The notes: generated by a model from the letters alone, not told the origin. A stretch of DNA of 64,000 nt from Arthrobacter sp. cf158 (GCF_900106835.1 NZ_FNNR01000010.1:1-64000), one strand, 5' to 3'; counted from the stretch's first letter, positions 36,889 to 45,326 are shown. Numbers and translations: made by a program.

Positions 36889-37668
36889 ATGTCCAAGCGC
36901 ATCGACGTCAAAGACCTGAATGTCTACTACGGCAACTTCCTGGCCGTCGAGGACGTCAACATCAACATCCAGGCCAAGTCCGTTACGGCTTTCATCGGCC
37001 CGTCCGGCTGCGGCAAGTCCACCTTCCTCCGCACGCTGAACCGCATGCACGAGGTCCTTCCCGGCGCGCGCGTCGAGGGAGAGGTCCTCTTGGACGGCGA
37101 CAACCTTTACGGCCCCGGCGTGGACCCCGTGACCGTCCGCACCCAGGTGGGCATGGTCTTCCAGCGCCCCAACCCGTTCCCCACCATGTCCATCCGCGAC
37201 AATGTGCTGGCCGGCGTGAAGCTGAACAACAAGAAGATCTCCAAGGGCGCAGCCGACGCCCTGGTGGAGAAGTCCCTGGTGGGCGCCAACCTCTGGAACG
37301 AGGTCAAGGACCGTCTGGACAAGCCTGGCTCGGGTCTTTCCGGTGGCCAGCAGCAGCGTCTGTGCATCGCCCGCGCCATCGCCGTTGAGCCCCAGGTGAT
37401 CCTCATGGACGAGCCGTGCTCCGCCCTGGACCCCATCTCCACGCTGGCTGTTGAGGACCTCATCAACGAGCTCAAGGACCAGTACACCGTGGTGATCGTG
37501 ACCCACAACATGCAGCAGGCCGCTCGTGTGTCCGACAAGACCGCGTTCTTCAACATCGCAGGCACGGGCAAGCCAGGCAAGCTGATCGAGTTCGCTGACA
37601 CCACCAGCATCTTCAACAACCCTGGCCAGAAGGCAACGGAAGACTACGTCTCCGGCCGCTTCGGATAA
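36889..37668 (+). CDS. pstB: Phosphate ABC transporter ATP-binding protein PstB
   Basis: 259 aa from ATG 36889 (AAAGGAACACC upstream). Walker A is GPSGCGKSTFLRTLNRM, the signature is LSGGQQQRLCIARAIA, and Walker B is VILMDEPCSALDP. GMVFQRPNPFPTMSI is the typical PstB Q-loop. It hydrolyses ATP to drive phosphate uptake. Last gene of pstSCAB; no phoU follows, and the DUF47/Pit pair on the other strand is beyond the terminator. Confidence 0.97.
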   Translation: MSKRIDVKDLNVYYGNFLAVEDVNINIQAKSVTAFIGPSGCGKSTFLRTLNRMHEVLPGARVEGEVLLDGDNLYGPGVDPVTVRTQVGMVFQRPNPFPTMSIRDNVLAGVKLNNKKISKGAADALVEKSLVGANLWNEVKDRLDKPGSGLSGGQQQRLCIARAIAVEPQVILMDEPCSALDPISTLAVEDLINELKDQYTVVIVTHNMQQAARVSDKTAFFNIAGTGKPGKLIEFADTTSIFNNPGQKATEDYVSGRFG

Positions 37669-37712
37669 AGGGTTCTGCAGGTTCCGGCTTCTATGGGGGG
37701 AGTCGGCACAGA

Positions 37713-37757
37713 ACGACGGCGGCCGTCGCCTTGGGGGTACGGCCGCCGTCGTTTTTT
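37713..37757. terminator. Bidirectional terminator between pstB and pit
   Basis: A 14-bp perfect stem, ACGACGGCGGCCGT (37713-37726) with ACGGCCGCCGTCGT (37739-37752), is followed by TTTTT on the plus strand. It lies between the convergent pst and DUF47-pit transcripts. Confidence 0.85.
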
Positions 37758-37772
37758 GTTGCCCGGGTGGGG

Positions 37773-38789
37773 TTACAGGTCCGCGAGGGGCGAGAATGCC
37801 AGTTCCAGGATGAAGGCCATGGCTGCCGTGATCAGGGGAGTGGCCACCCAGAACAGCAGGATCCGCCGGACCAGCTGCCTGTTGACGGCGTGGAACCGCT
37901 GGTTGATGCCCGCTCCCAGCACGGAAGCGGTCAACGTGTGCGTGGTGGAGAGCGGCAGGTGGAATCCGATGGCGCCGATGAAGAGCATCACGGAGGTCAG
38001 GGTCTGTGCCACGAAGCCCCTCAATGGGTCCACCCGGATGAGTTTGTGGCCGAGGGTGTGTGAGATCCGCCAGCCACCGAACATGGTTCCCGCGGTCAGC
38101 ATGATGGCGGTGAGTAACAGGATCCACAGCGGCACATCGGCGCCGGTGGACAGCCCCGCGGCCACCATGGCCAGCACAACCACCGCAGCCGTCCGCTGGC
38201 CATCCTGAAGGCCGTGACCGAACGCCACAGCAGCAGTGGATACGGCCTGTGCGCGGCGGAAGCGCCGGTTCACCACGTTTGGCTGTGTGTACCGGGCGGC
38301 CCACGTTACTGGCCAGACAAGCAGGTACGCCGCAGCGAACGCGATGACGGGCGAAAGAACCAGCGGCAGCGCCACCTGGGTAAACAGGATGTTGTCCATG
38401 CCGCCCACCGCGTTTCCGCCCACCAGGATGCTCGCGGCCCCTGCACCGATCAGGCCGCCCACCAGTGAGTTGGTGGAGGACAACGGGATGCCCCGCCACC
38501 ACGCGTAGACGCCCCACAGAATGGATGCCGTGAGTGCCGAGGCGAGGATGGTGAGTCCACTGGTGCCATCGGGCAAAGTGATCCACGACTGCGTGAAGGC
38601 CAGAACGAAGGTGCCGCTCAGCATGGCGCCGACAAAGTTGAAGATCGCTGCCAGGAGCACAGCAATGGATGGCGTGAGGGCACGGGTGCGCGTGGAAAGG
38701 GCGACGGCGTTGGAGACATCGCGGAAGCCGTTGAGGAATGCGAATCCCGAGGCCAAGCCAACCACCAGGACCAGGATGGCGATGGTCAC
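37773..38789 (-). CDS. pit: Low-affinity inorganic phosphate transporter PiT
   Basis: 338 aa, about ten membrane helices. PiT signature duplications are present: GFAFLNGFRDVSNAVALS near the N-terminus and AVAFGHGLQDGQRTAAV in the second half (the GANDxxN-type signature is altered here to GFRDVSN and GLQDGQR). It takes up phosphate or metal-phosphate with H+. GTG start at 38789, 1 base after the DUF47 stop, so the pair is co-translated. Having both Pst and Pit in one locus gives high- and low-affinity uptake. Confidence 0.9.
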   Translation of the reverse strand: MTIAILVLVVGLASGFAFLNGFRDVSNAVALSTRTRALTPSIAVLLAAIFNFVGAMLSGTFVLAFTQSWITLPDGTSGLTILASALTASILWGVYAWWRGIPLSSTNSLVGGLIGAGAASILVGGNAVGGMDNILFTQVALPLVLSPVIAFAAAYLLVWPVTWAARYTQPNVVNRRFRRAQAVSTAAVAFGHGLQDGQRTAAVVVLAMVAAGLSTGADVPLWILLLTAIMLTAGTMFGGWRISHTLGHKLIRVDPLRGFVAQTLTSVMLFIGAIGFHLPLSTTHTLTASVLGAGINQRFHAVNRQLVRRILLFWVATPLITAAMAFILELAFSPLADL

Positions 38790-38790
38790 G

Positions 38791-39408
38791 TCATGATTCC
38801 TTGACGATGATGCTGCCTACCTGCGTAGCGACCTTCCGCATGTCCTTGGTAACTTCCACCAACTGGTTGGCGATGTCCCGGTGCCGCGCGTACTGCGTGG
38901 ACTTCATGTCCTTGAGCATCTCGGCCACCCAGATTCGATGGGTCCGCTCAGCGCGTTTGGCGAGCCGCAGGATTTCGATCCAGTAGTCCTCAAGCTCATC
39001 CAGGTCCTCAAGTTTCCGCATGGCATCCACCGTGAGCTCGGCCTGGCGGCTGATGATTTCCAATTGGTCTGCTGCACGCTTGGGCAGCCGATCAAGTTTA
39101 TAGAGGGCCACGAGGTCGCCGGCGGCATCGAGCTTCTCCATGGCCTCGTTGAGGTGGCGGGACAGGGTGTACATGTCTTCGCGGGGGAGTGGATTCACGA
39201 AGCTCGTCCGCATGTGCGTCAGCAGCGCGAAGTGCAGGTCCAAGGACTTGGACTCGTGCTCGTGCAGCTCTTCGGCCAGGCGCTGGTGTTCGCTTGCGGG
39301 GGCACCGAGGATTTCGGAGAGCGTTCCTGTGGCGGCCACAATGACGCCGGCCATCTGCGCGAGCAGTACGAGCCCGGCAGGTTCCTGGGGGAAAAGGCGC
39401 AGCTTCAT
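38791..39408 (-). CDS. DUF47/PhoU-like accessory protein of Pit
   Basis: 205 aa from ATG 39408 (GGAAG 4 bases upstream; an in-frame start at 39465 lacks a site). An all-helical PhoU-related fold with acidic metal-binding residues (NPLPREDMYTLSRHLNEAM; LRLAKRAERTHRIW). DUF47 proteins are encoded with pit in many bacteria and are thought to gate or regulate Pit. The gene is directly upstream of pit with a 1-base gap. Confidence 0.9.
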   Translation of the reverse strand: MKLRLFPQEPAGLVLLAQMAGVIVAATGTLSEILGAPASEHQRLAEELHEHESKSLDLHFALLTHMRTSFVNPLPREDMYTLSRHLNEAMEKLDAAGDLVALYKLDRLPKRAADQLEIISRQAELTVDAMRKLEDLDELEDYWIEILRLAKRAERTHRIWVAEMLKDMKSTQYARHRDIANQLVEVTKDMRKVATQVGSIIVKES

Positions 39409-39604
39409 GTCGCTTCCGGGCTGGGGACGGATGGGCGGGGGCGGCTTGACTTGACGCAGCCCCATTCGATCCCAACTTTACCGGTCAGGGAGCGGCGTCT
39501 GCGAAGCCTGCCGGAACGTGGCGGGCAGTTGTCCCCATCGCTGCTGCTGCGCATCCGTGCGAGACTTGGCAAGTCTTCGATTTAATCCAATCAATGGGGG
39601 AATT

Positions 39605-40336
39605 GTGCGCATCAACAATGTAGTGAAAATCACCGGCCTGGCAGCCGCCGGATTGCTGGCGTTGACCGCCTGCGGCGCAACCACGGCGGGCTCGACGACG
39701 GGTGGTTCCGAACCGTCGTCGTCCTCCTCCGTGGCTGCCTCGCCGTCAGCCTCGGCGTCGCCGTTGGCGTCAACCTCATCCGAGGGCGCCGGTACTTCGT
39801 CGGGCTCGTACACGGTGGCCGCTTGGGCGCTGCCGATCTCCGAGTCCGGGGACAAGCTGGGCACCATCAAGGGCGAAAGCTTCAGTGTGGACATCTACCA
39901 GGTGGCCACCGACGTAGCGTCGAAGGACAGCATGTTCGTGGACAAGGAAACCAAGGAGAACCTGTTGAAGAAGGGTGCTCCGATCGTGTACCTGAACTAC
40001 GTGGTCACCAATACCTCCTCGGCAGACATCCCGCTGAGCCACTCGCTGATCACGCCCTCCGCCAAATACGCGGACTGGAAGTACTTGGGCGGCATGCCCT
40101 CGGACTCCAGCAGCGACGGTTACAAGAAGCACGGACTGAGCAGCACCGGTACCAAGCTTAAGGAAGAGGCCCCGTTCGTGCTCAAGCCGGGTGAGTCGTT
40201 CAATGTTGCTGAGAACTTTGGCTACGCGTCCGGTAAGGAAACCGAGATCTCCGCAACCATGACTCCCGCGACTGCGGATGGAAAGCTGGATCACGACAAG
40301 AAGCAATCAGCGAACACCACTGTCACGCTGAAGTAG
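39605..40336 (+). CDS. Putative lipoprotein with DUF4352-like domain
   Basis: 243 aa from GTG 39605 (GGGGGA upstream). A lipoprotein signal peptide ends in LLALTAC. A Ser/Ala/Thr/Pro-rich linker (~25-70) leads to a beta-sandwich domain with PIVYLNYVVTNTSSADIPLS and GESFNVAENFGYASG. This pattern is reminiscent of immunoglobulin-like DUF4352-type domains, but the assignment is not certain. Monocistronic; the next features are the structured element at 40405 and a gene on the opposite strand. Confidence 0.75.
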   Translation: MRINNVVKITGLAAAGLLALTACGATTAGSTTGGSEPSSSSSVAASPSASASPLASTSSEGAGTSSGSYTVAAWALPISESGDKLGTIKGESFSVDIYQVATDVASKDSMFVDKETKENLLKKGAPIVYLNYVVTNTSSADIPLSHSLITPSAKYADWKYLGGMPSDSSSDGYKKHGLSSTGTKLKEEAPFVLKPGESFNVAENFGYASGKETEISATMTPATADGKLDHDKKQSANTTVTLK

Positions 40337-40404
40337 TTCCCCGCCCGCGGTTGCCCGGGTCTGCGTTAGTGCTGGCCCGGGCTTGCTGCGTCCGGGCATA
40401 AAAA

Positions 40405-40490
40405 TGGTGCCGAACCGGATACGCCTCTCGGCGGTAGGCCGCTCGAAGCGGCTATAAGTTGAAGCCCGGGGGTTTCGCGGTTCGACACCA
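40405..40490. ncRNA. Candidate structured RNA with cloverleaf-like fold
   Basis: TGGTGCCGAACC (40405-40416) pairs with GGTTCGACACCA (40479-40490), 11 of 12 on the plus strand and 12 of 12 with a G-U on the minus strand. Inside are three hairpins: CGCC-TCTC-GGCG (40422-40433), GCCGCT-CGA-AGCGGC (40438-40452) and GAAGCC-CGGG-GGTTTC (40461-40476, one G-U). Runs of A and T flank the outer stem on both sides. It is not a tRNA by the usual arms. It could be a small RNA, a double terminator for the convergent genes, or a DNA-level repeat. Strand uncertain. Confidence 0.4.
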
Positions 40491-40572
40491 GTTTTAGTTT
40501 TCACCGTCCGGCTGGGTAAGTCAACATTGACAGTCCGTGGCCGACGTGGGTACGTTTCGCCCCTTTTGCTGC

Positions 40573-41232
40573 TTAGTCGAGTTCGCCCAGACGCCACGCG
40601 TTGGCGGCGTGCTCAAGGTCTTCGGCGGTCTTCACCAGCTGATGTGAGTTGCGCGTGAGCTTGCTCGCGTGGCCCTCGTTGCTGTGCTCCGCGCCATCTG
40701 CGAGAGTAGCTTGGCCGAGCGCCACGACGCGGCAGAAAGCAGCGGAACGTTCCAGCGCGACGTCGAACTCGCCGTCGAACGCTCCCGACAGAATGGCGTC
40801 AGCCATGGTCTTCATTTCGTCGGCTCCCGGCGGCTCGGCAGCACCGGCAACCACGTTGGCTACCTGCGCCGTGTCGCGGCCGGCCCTGAAGTAGACGGAG
40901 ATTCGCTCAGGGTTCTGGATGGTGGCGGCGCGGAGGGCGTAAAGCCGCCAGAGCGCTCCGGGGAGGCTTCGGGCGGGGCTTTCGGCCCACATCTCGGCGA
41001 TCGCTTCGAGGCCCTGTTCATCGGCCAGCTTCACCAGTCGGCGGGTGACCTTGGGGTCGTCGCTGTCGCGGCCACGGCGCACCAAGGCCTGTGCCGCGAG
41101 GTGGGCGGCCTCGGAAACGCGCGCGGGGTCTGCCCCGCCTGCGAACGGTTCGAAATCGATGGGCGCGAAGGGCTTGGGCTTGTGGTGTCTGTTTGCTCCG
41201 CCGTACGCAGGTGGTCCTGGCTGTTCGCTCAT
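40573..41232 (-). CDS. Conserved hypothetical actinobacterial protein (219 aa)
   Basis: A soluble, helix-rich protein with no signal peptide. The N-terminal ~35 residues are Pro/Gly-rich and disordered. The rest contains LAAQALVRRGRDSDDPKVTRRL, MWAESPARSLPGALWRLYALR and FDVALERSAAFCRVVALGQA. The name of its family is not recalled with certainty; such proteins occur widely in Micrococcales. It ends 82 bases from the structured element and is divergent from tRNA-Lys. Confidence 0.8.
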   Translation of the reverse strand: MSEQPGPPAYGGANRHHKPKPFAPIDFEPFAGGADPARVSEAAHLAAQALVRRGRDSDDPKVTRRLVKLADEQGLEAIAEMWAESPARSLPGALWRLYALRAATIQNPERISVYFRAGRDTAQVANVVAGAAEPPGADEMKTMADAILSGAFDGEFDVALERSAAFCRVVALGQATLADGAEHSNEGHASKLTRNSHQLVKTAEDLEHAANAWRLGELD

Positions 41233-41470
41233 GAGTTCACCGTACTCCTGTGCTCTGGTGGGGTCGAGTAACGGTTGCCGGGCCGCGCTGTTGCTGGCGG
41301 CGTGCCTTCAGCACCTGCTTTGCGCCCGCTCTGGACCCGACACGCCGCTGGCGCCGCGCGCCGCCGTCGAGCGTTCACCCAAAGAAGGTGACGACGGCGC
41401 ACGTCACGTCGAGTTCCTTGTCTGCGTTGACGTTGGGGTACAGTATTCATGGCTGTTTCTACAGCTGGAG

Positions 41471-41543
41471 GGGCCTTTAGCTCAGTTGGTAGAGCATCGG
41501 ACTTTTAATCCGTGGGTCGTGGGTTCGATCCCCACAGGGCCCA
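41471..41543 (+). tRNA. tRNA-Lys (anticodon UUU)
   Basis: 73 nt. The acceptor GGGCCTT (41471-41477) pairs with AGGGCCC (41536-41542) with one G-U, and the discriminator is A. The D arm is GCTCAGTTGGTAGAGC. The anticodon loop CTTTTAA sits on a CGGA/TCCG stem, giving anticodon TTT. The T arm is GTGGG-TTCGATC-CCCAC. No CCA is encoded directly after the discriminator (the next bases are CCC). A terminator follows 10 bases later. Confidence 0.98.
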
Positions 41544-41552
41544 CCCTCCAAG

Positions 41553-41588
41553 ACAGGCCGGAGACCTTGAGTCTCCGGCCTGTTTTTT
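41553..41588 (+). terminator. Rho-independent terminator after tRNA-Lys
   Basis: A perfect 13-bp stem, ACAGGCCGGAGAC (41553-41565) with GTCTCCGGCCTGT (41571-41583) and a 5-base loop, is followed by TTTTTG. Confidence 0.92.
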
Positions 41589-41649
41589 GTTTCCCGGTCA
41601 AGGCACACGCCCTGACATGCCTGGGTTATGCTATTCGATGGATTAACTA

Positions 41650-42971
41650 ATGGGCGAAGGGATTCGGGGCGTGGGATTCATTGATGACGGCGCGATGGCA
41701 GGGATTGCCTTCGACGATAGCGCCGCCGACGCTCTGATCAGCGCTGCTGATTCCGCCGATCAGACTCTACGGTCCTAAGGTGGCTTCCTGGGTGTCGCTA
41801 CGGATTATGCAATGGAGGACTTCAAGGGCGGCTATGCGACCTTGTTCGCCAACGCTTTGGCCGTCCGGGCCGATGACCGGGGCCGTCTTGCCGGTGTCCT
41901 CGCGGCGTTGGCGGAGGACGTCAGGCAGGCAAAGCTCAAAGCGCGGGAAGAGAAGGCCCGGCTGAAGGAACTTTCTGCCTGGCAGCAACGCGCCGACATC
42001 CGTGAACAACACTCTCAGCTTTTCCAGAGCGTGGCGAGCGATCCGATGCCCATGGAATGGTCGGTCGTTGCGCCGACGATTTCAGCGGTGTTCTCGGCGA
42101 GAGACCGGGCCCGGTTCGCCGGCGGATCGGGGGGCGCAACCAGCTCGGCTGATCCTGGAAAGCTGCGCGAATTTGTAGCCCAGTCCCGCGCCTCCACGAA
42201 CATCCCGGAAGCGGAGCTGGGCAGAATCCGGAACGCGTGGAGCGGTTTCACCTCAGCGTGTTCATGGGTGAACAGCGGCAGTGTCACGTTCGTGTCCGGA
42301 CTCGAGCAACTGCTGACGGAGAACTCTGCTGACGCGACGTGGCTTGAACAGATCGCCGCGGCCTTCGAAACAGCCGGCGCTGGCACCATGGCTGACACCA
42401 TGCTCAACAGCGCCCTCATACAGTACGCACCACCGGGGCAAGTCGGTTTGAACGACATCGGGGCACTGAACGTCGATCAACTAAAAGCGTGGCTCGCCGT
42501 GCCTGCAAACAAAGACCGACTACAAGGGCTCCTGCAACAACCTGGCCTGGACCCCGTCGTGATAGCAAAGTGGTGGGCCGGTCTCGGCCACAAAATGGTC
42601 GGCCGGGCAATTGAACCCGGCGGGGCTCAGTTGCTCCTGATCGAGGCCCTTCCCGGGGTTATCGGGAACCTGAACGGTGTCACCGCGACGGCCCGGAACC
42701 TCGCCAACCGGAACCGTCTCATCACCGAGCAGGACCGCATCAACGCCGAACTGGCCAGGACGCCTCAACTCCTGCGCATCAGCACCGGAGAGTCGATAAC
42801 TAACCCGGCCTGGACGCAGCTGCAAACGCAACAGCAGGCTCTTAACGGCATCCGTGCGGCTCTTGTCAACGCTGGAGTGGCGGGCGATGCTGTCCTGCTC
42901 GGATTCGACCTCACCCACGGCTCACCGAAAGCGCAGGTCTCTGCGGGTAATCCCGATACGGCTGACAATGT
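41650..42971 (+). pseudogene. Broken WXG100-like/DUF1023 exported hydrolase gene (toxin-like), C-terminal domain lost
   Basis: ATG 41650 opens a frame that runs 42 codons to TAA 41776-41778 and continues in the same frame (GGFLGVATDYAMEDFKGGY...) to 42971. The N-terminal ~120 codons look like a helical ESAT-6/WXG100-type module (ADSADQTLR, stop, GGFLG; DFKGGYATLFANAL; DDRGRLAGVLAALAEDV). The long middle region is typical of actinobacterial proteins that end in a DUF1023 alpha/beta-hydrolase domain. The frame reaches GNPDTADNV, normally the start of that domain, and then switches abruptly into lipoprotein sequence. The catalytic domain is missing. The stop probably replaced a CAA codon. Family assignment is from memory of such proteins. 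Confidence 0.65.
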
Positions 42972-43190
42972 ACCCGTACCGAAACCAACCCGTTGGACCC
43001 TGGTCTCATCCGCCTCTACGCCAATCAGAACGGCGGACACCTCGTGTCCTACTTTGCAAACATCGAGGGTTCCGGCCTGGAGATGGACAGTGCCTGCATC
43101 GCCGGGGATCAGCACGAAATCTACAAAGAGCTTTATCCCGAAATTTACGGGACCCCTTCCAGTCCCAGCTCCTCTCCGTCTGTTAATTAG
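42972..43190 (+). pseudogene. 3' fragment of a lipoprotein paralog (array unit 0)
   Basis: From 42972 the frame reads TRTETNPLDPGLIRLYANQ and continues to NGGHLVSYFANIEGSGLEMD and a stop at 43190. It aligns with the last 73 codons of the intact lipoproteins downstream. The 5' two thirds, including the signal peptide, are absent. The join to the hydrolase gene is at 42971/42972, where the bases match unit 3 (ACCCGTACCGAAACCAACCC). One deletion would remove the hydrolase domain and the lipoprotein 5' part together. Confidence 0.85.
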
Positions 43191-43275
43191 GCTGTCTGGT
43201 GCGCCAAAGGAGCTGCCTATGTCGCCTCGTGCTGGCGTGTGGGCTGTGGAACGGTTTCAGAAAAGAGTGAACCAT

Positions 43276-43875
43276 ATGCCCCATGAACCCAAGGCCCGTC
43301 TAAAGACCAGCCGCATTCTCGCCGCGTTAGTCTGCGCGGCCGTTGCGCTGAGCGCCTGCACACCCACCACGGAGAACCCCATGACCGGCTCAAACAACAG
43401 CGATCCCGCAACCGTCAAAGCCCAGGTCGAAGAACTCAAACAAGCCCTCAAGGATCTCCACGCGTTCAAAACCGAAACCCAGAAAGCCATCGGGCCCCAG
43501 AAATGGGTCGATAAGGGCACTCGAAACAGCGCCTGCAATGCAGGTGATGGCAGGGAGGGCGTGAACTACAGCGTCATGAGCCAAACCATGGAAACCCTCG
43601 ACTTGGAGGCTTCAACAAAAGTCGTCAAAACGTTGTGGGAATCCAAGGCCTTCACCACCCGCACCGAATCCAACCCGTTGGACCCTGGTCTCATCCGCCT
43701 CTACGCCAATCAGAACGGCGGACACCTCATATCCTTCACCGCGAATGTCAAAGGCTCCGGCCTGGAAATGGACACTGTCTGCATCGCCGGAGACCAAACC
43801 GCAATCTACAAAGAGCTGTATCCCGAAATTTACGGCCCCCCTTCCAGTCCCAGCCCCTCTCCGTCAGCGAAGTAA
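43276..43875 (+). CDS. Array lipoprotein 1 (immunity-like, 199 aa)
   Basis: ATG 43276. A basic n-region (PKARLKTSR) and hydrophobic core end in lipobox ALSAC, followed by TPTTENPMTG. The mature part has a helical segment (VKAQVEELKQALKDLHAFK), AIGPQKWVDKG, and a beta-rich C-terminal half with two Cys residues (SACNAGDGREG, TVCIAGDQ), ending in a Ser/Pro tail. An upstream in-frame ATG at 43219 has the array's best ribosome-binding site (AAAGGAG, 6 bases) and would add a 19-residue MSPRAGVWAVE-type extension. The frame stays open upstream into the pseudogene by chance. Function unknown; immunity to an exported toxin is inferred. Confidence 0.85.
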   Translation: MPHEPKARLKTSRILAALVCAAVALSACTPTTENPMTGSNNSDPATVKAQVEELKQALKDLHAFKTETQKAIGPQKWVDKGTRNSACNAGDGREGVNYSVMSQTMETLDLEASTKVVKTLWESKAFTTRTESNPLDPGLIRLYANQNGGHLISFTANVKGSGLEMDTVCIAGDQTAIYKELYPEIYGPPSSPSPSPSAK

Positions 43876-43960
43876 GCAGTTCGGCGCGCCAAAGGAACTG
43901 CCTATGTCGCCTCGTGCTGGCGCGGGGCCTGTGGAACTTTTTCAGAAAAGAGTGAACCGC

Positions 43961-44560
43961 ATGACCCATGAGCTCCGGATGAGACTGAAAACCTTGCGCG
44001 TGACTATCGCTTTGTTCTGCGGGGCAGCTTTCTTGAGCGCCTGCACACCCACCACGGAGAACCCCATGACTGGCTCAAACAACAGCGACCCCGCAACCGT
44101 CAAAGCCCAGGTCGAAGAACTCAAACAAGCCCTCAAAGATCTCCACGCGTTCAAAACCGAAACCCAGAAAGCCATCGGACCCCAGAAATGGGCCGATGAG
44201 GGCCTCAGAAACATCGCCTGCAATGCAGGTGATGGCAGGGAGGGTGTGAACTACAGCGTCCTCACCCTCACGTCCGACCCCGTCGACCTTGAATTGTCAG
44301 TAAGCGTGGTCAAAGCGTTCTGGGAATCGAAGGGCTTTACCACCCGAGTCGAAACCAACCCCAGGGACCCAGGCCTCATCCGCCTCTACGCCAATCAGAA
44401 CGGCGGACACCTCGTGTCCTACTTCGCCAACATCGAGGGTTCCAGCCTGGAAATGGACAGTGCCTGCGTCGCCGGGGATCAGCACGAAATCTACAAGGAG
44501 CTTTATCCCGAAATTTACGGGACCCCTTCCAGTCCCAGCTCCTCTCCGTCTGTTAATTAG
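43961..44560 (+). CDS. Array lipoprotein 2 (immunity-like, 199 aa)
   Basis: Same architecture as unit 1. The signal peptide is the most diverged copy (MRLKTLRVTIALFCGAAFLSAC), while residues from TPTTENPMTG to AIGPQKW are nearly identical to its neighbours. The C-terminal half differs in the segment VLTLTSDPVDLELSVSVVKA and ends with the same tail as the unit 0 fragment (TPSSPSSSPSVN), a mosaic that suggests gene conversion. An in-frame leader ATG at 43904 (AAAGGAA upstream) would extend it by 19 residues. It carries the Cys pair (IACNAGDG, SACVAGDQ). Confidence 0.85.
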   Translation: MTHELRMRLKTLRVTIALFCGAAFLSACTPTTENPMTGSNNSDPATVKAQVEELKQALKDLHAFKTETQKAIGPQKWADEGLRNIACNAGDGREGVNYSVLTLTSDPVDLELSVSVVKAFWESKGFTTRVETNPRDPGLIRLYANQNGGHLVSYFANIEGSSLEMDSACVAGDQHEIYKELYPEIYGTPSSPSSSPSVN

Positions 44561-44588
44561 GCTGTCTGGTGCGCCAAAGGAGCTGCCT

Positions 44589-44639
44589 ATGTCGCCTCGT
44601 GCTGGCTTGTGGGCTGTGGAACAGTCTCAGGAAGAGTGA
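44589..44639 (+). CDS. 16-residue leader peptide ORF before array lipoprotein 3
   Basis: ATG 44589 with AAAGGAG six bases upstream encodes MSPRAGLWAVEQSQEE and stops at TGA 44637-44639. The stop overlaps an in-frame GTG for the lipoprotein (GTGA), whose ATG follows at 44645. In units 1 and 2 a one-base difference keeps this leader in frame with the lipoprotein instead. It could couple translation or set expression level. Confidence 0.5.
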   Translation: MSPRAGLWAVEQSQEE

Positions 44640-44644
44640 ATCGC

Positions 44645-45247
44645 ATGTCCTATGAACCCAGAGCCCGTCTAAAGACCAGCCGCATTCTCGCAGCGTTGGT
44701 CTGCGCGGCCGTTGCACTGAGCGCCTGCACACCCACCACGGAGAACCCCATGACCGGCACAGCCAATCCCAGCGATCCCGCAACCGTCAAGGCCCAGGTA
44801 GAAGAGCTCAAACAAGCCCTCAAGGATCTCCACGCGTTCAAAACCGAAACCCAACAAGCCATCGGACCCCAGAAATGGGTCGATAAGGGCACTCGTAACA
44901 TGGATTGCAGAACCTCCGACGGGCAAGACGGCGTGAACTACAGCATCCTGACCCAAACCCCTGACCCCGTGGACCTGGAAGCATCAGTAAGCGTGGTCAA
45001 AGCGTTCTGGGAATCCAAGGGCTTCACCACCCGTACCGAAACCAACCCCAAGGAACCGGGCCTCATCCGCCTCTACGCCAACGAGAACGGCGGACACCTC
45101 GTGTCCTACTTCGCAAACATCAAAGGCTCCGGACTGGAGATGAACAGCGCCTGCATCGCCGGAGATCAGCACGAAATCTACAAGGAGCTTTATCCCGAAA
45201 TTTACGGGACCCCTTCCAGTCCCAGCTCCTCTCCGTCTGCTAACTAG
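44645..45247 (+). CDS. Array lipoprotein 3 (immunity-like, 200 aa)
   Basis: ATG 44645; GTG 44636 is an alternative start overlapping the leader stop. The signal peptide ends in VALSAC. It shares the conserved helical segment and AIGPQKWVDKG with the other units. It has its own variable middle (MDCRTSDGQDGVNYSILTQ) and a slightly different C-terminal half (NPKEPGLIRLYANENGGHL), followed by the SSPSSSPSAN-type tail. The Cys pair is kept (MDCRTSDG, SACIAGDQ). Confidence 0.87.
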   Translation: MSYEPRARLKTSRILAALVCAAVALSACTPTTENPMTGTANPSDPATVKAQVEELKQALKDLHAFKTETQQAIGPQKWVDKGTRNMDCRTSDGQDGVNYSILTQTPDPVDLEASVSVVKAFWESKGFTTRTETNPKEPGLIRLYANENGGHLVSYFANIKGSGLEMNSACIAGDQHEIYKELYPEIYGTPSSPSSSPSAN

Positions 45248-45275
45248 GCTGTCTGGCGCGCCAAAGGAGCTGCCT

Positions 45276-45326
45276 ATGTCGCCTCGTGCTGGCTTGTGGG
45301 CTGTGGAACAGTCTCAGGAAGAGTGA
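45276..45326 (+). CDS. 16-residue leader peptide ORF before array lipoprotein 4
   Basis: Same peptide as before unit 3 (MSPRAGLWAVEQSQEE) from ATG 45276, with AAAGGAG upstream, ending TGA 45324-45326 and overlapping a GTG. The perfect conservation of the reading frame across the two units may reflect recent duplication rather than selection. Confidence 0.5.
   Translation: MSPRAGLWAVEQSQEE

Noticed and set aside
36853..38586. 577-codon minus-strand open frame across pstB and pit
   Set aside because: It overlaps pstB antisense and pit out of frame and includes the terminator. No family features.
40405..40490. tRNA gene
   Set aside because: There is a four-way fold, but no T-arm, anticodon loop or acceptor lengths fit a tRNA, and the outer stem is 12 bp.
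41812..43875. A single 687-residue open frame from the hydrolase remnant into lipoprotein 1
   Set aside because: The middle part (42972-43275) reads the lipoprotein fragment out of frame and then the intergenic spacer. It only happens to lack stops, so it is a chimera of a pseudogene and a separate lipoprotein gene.
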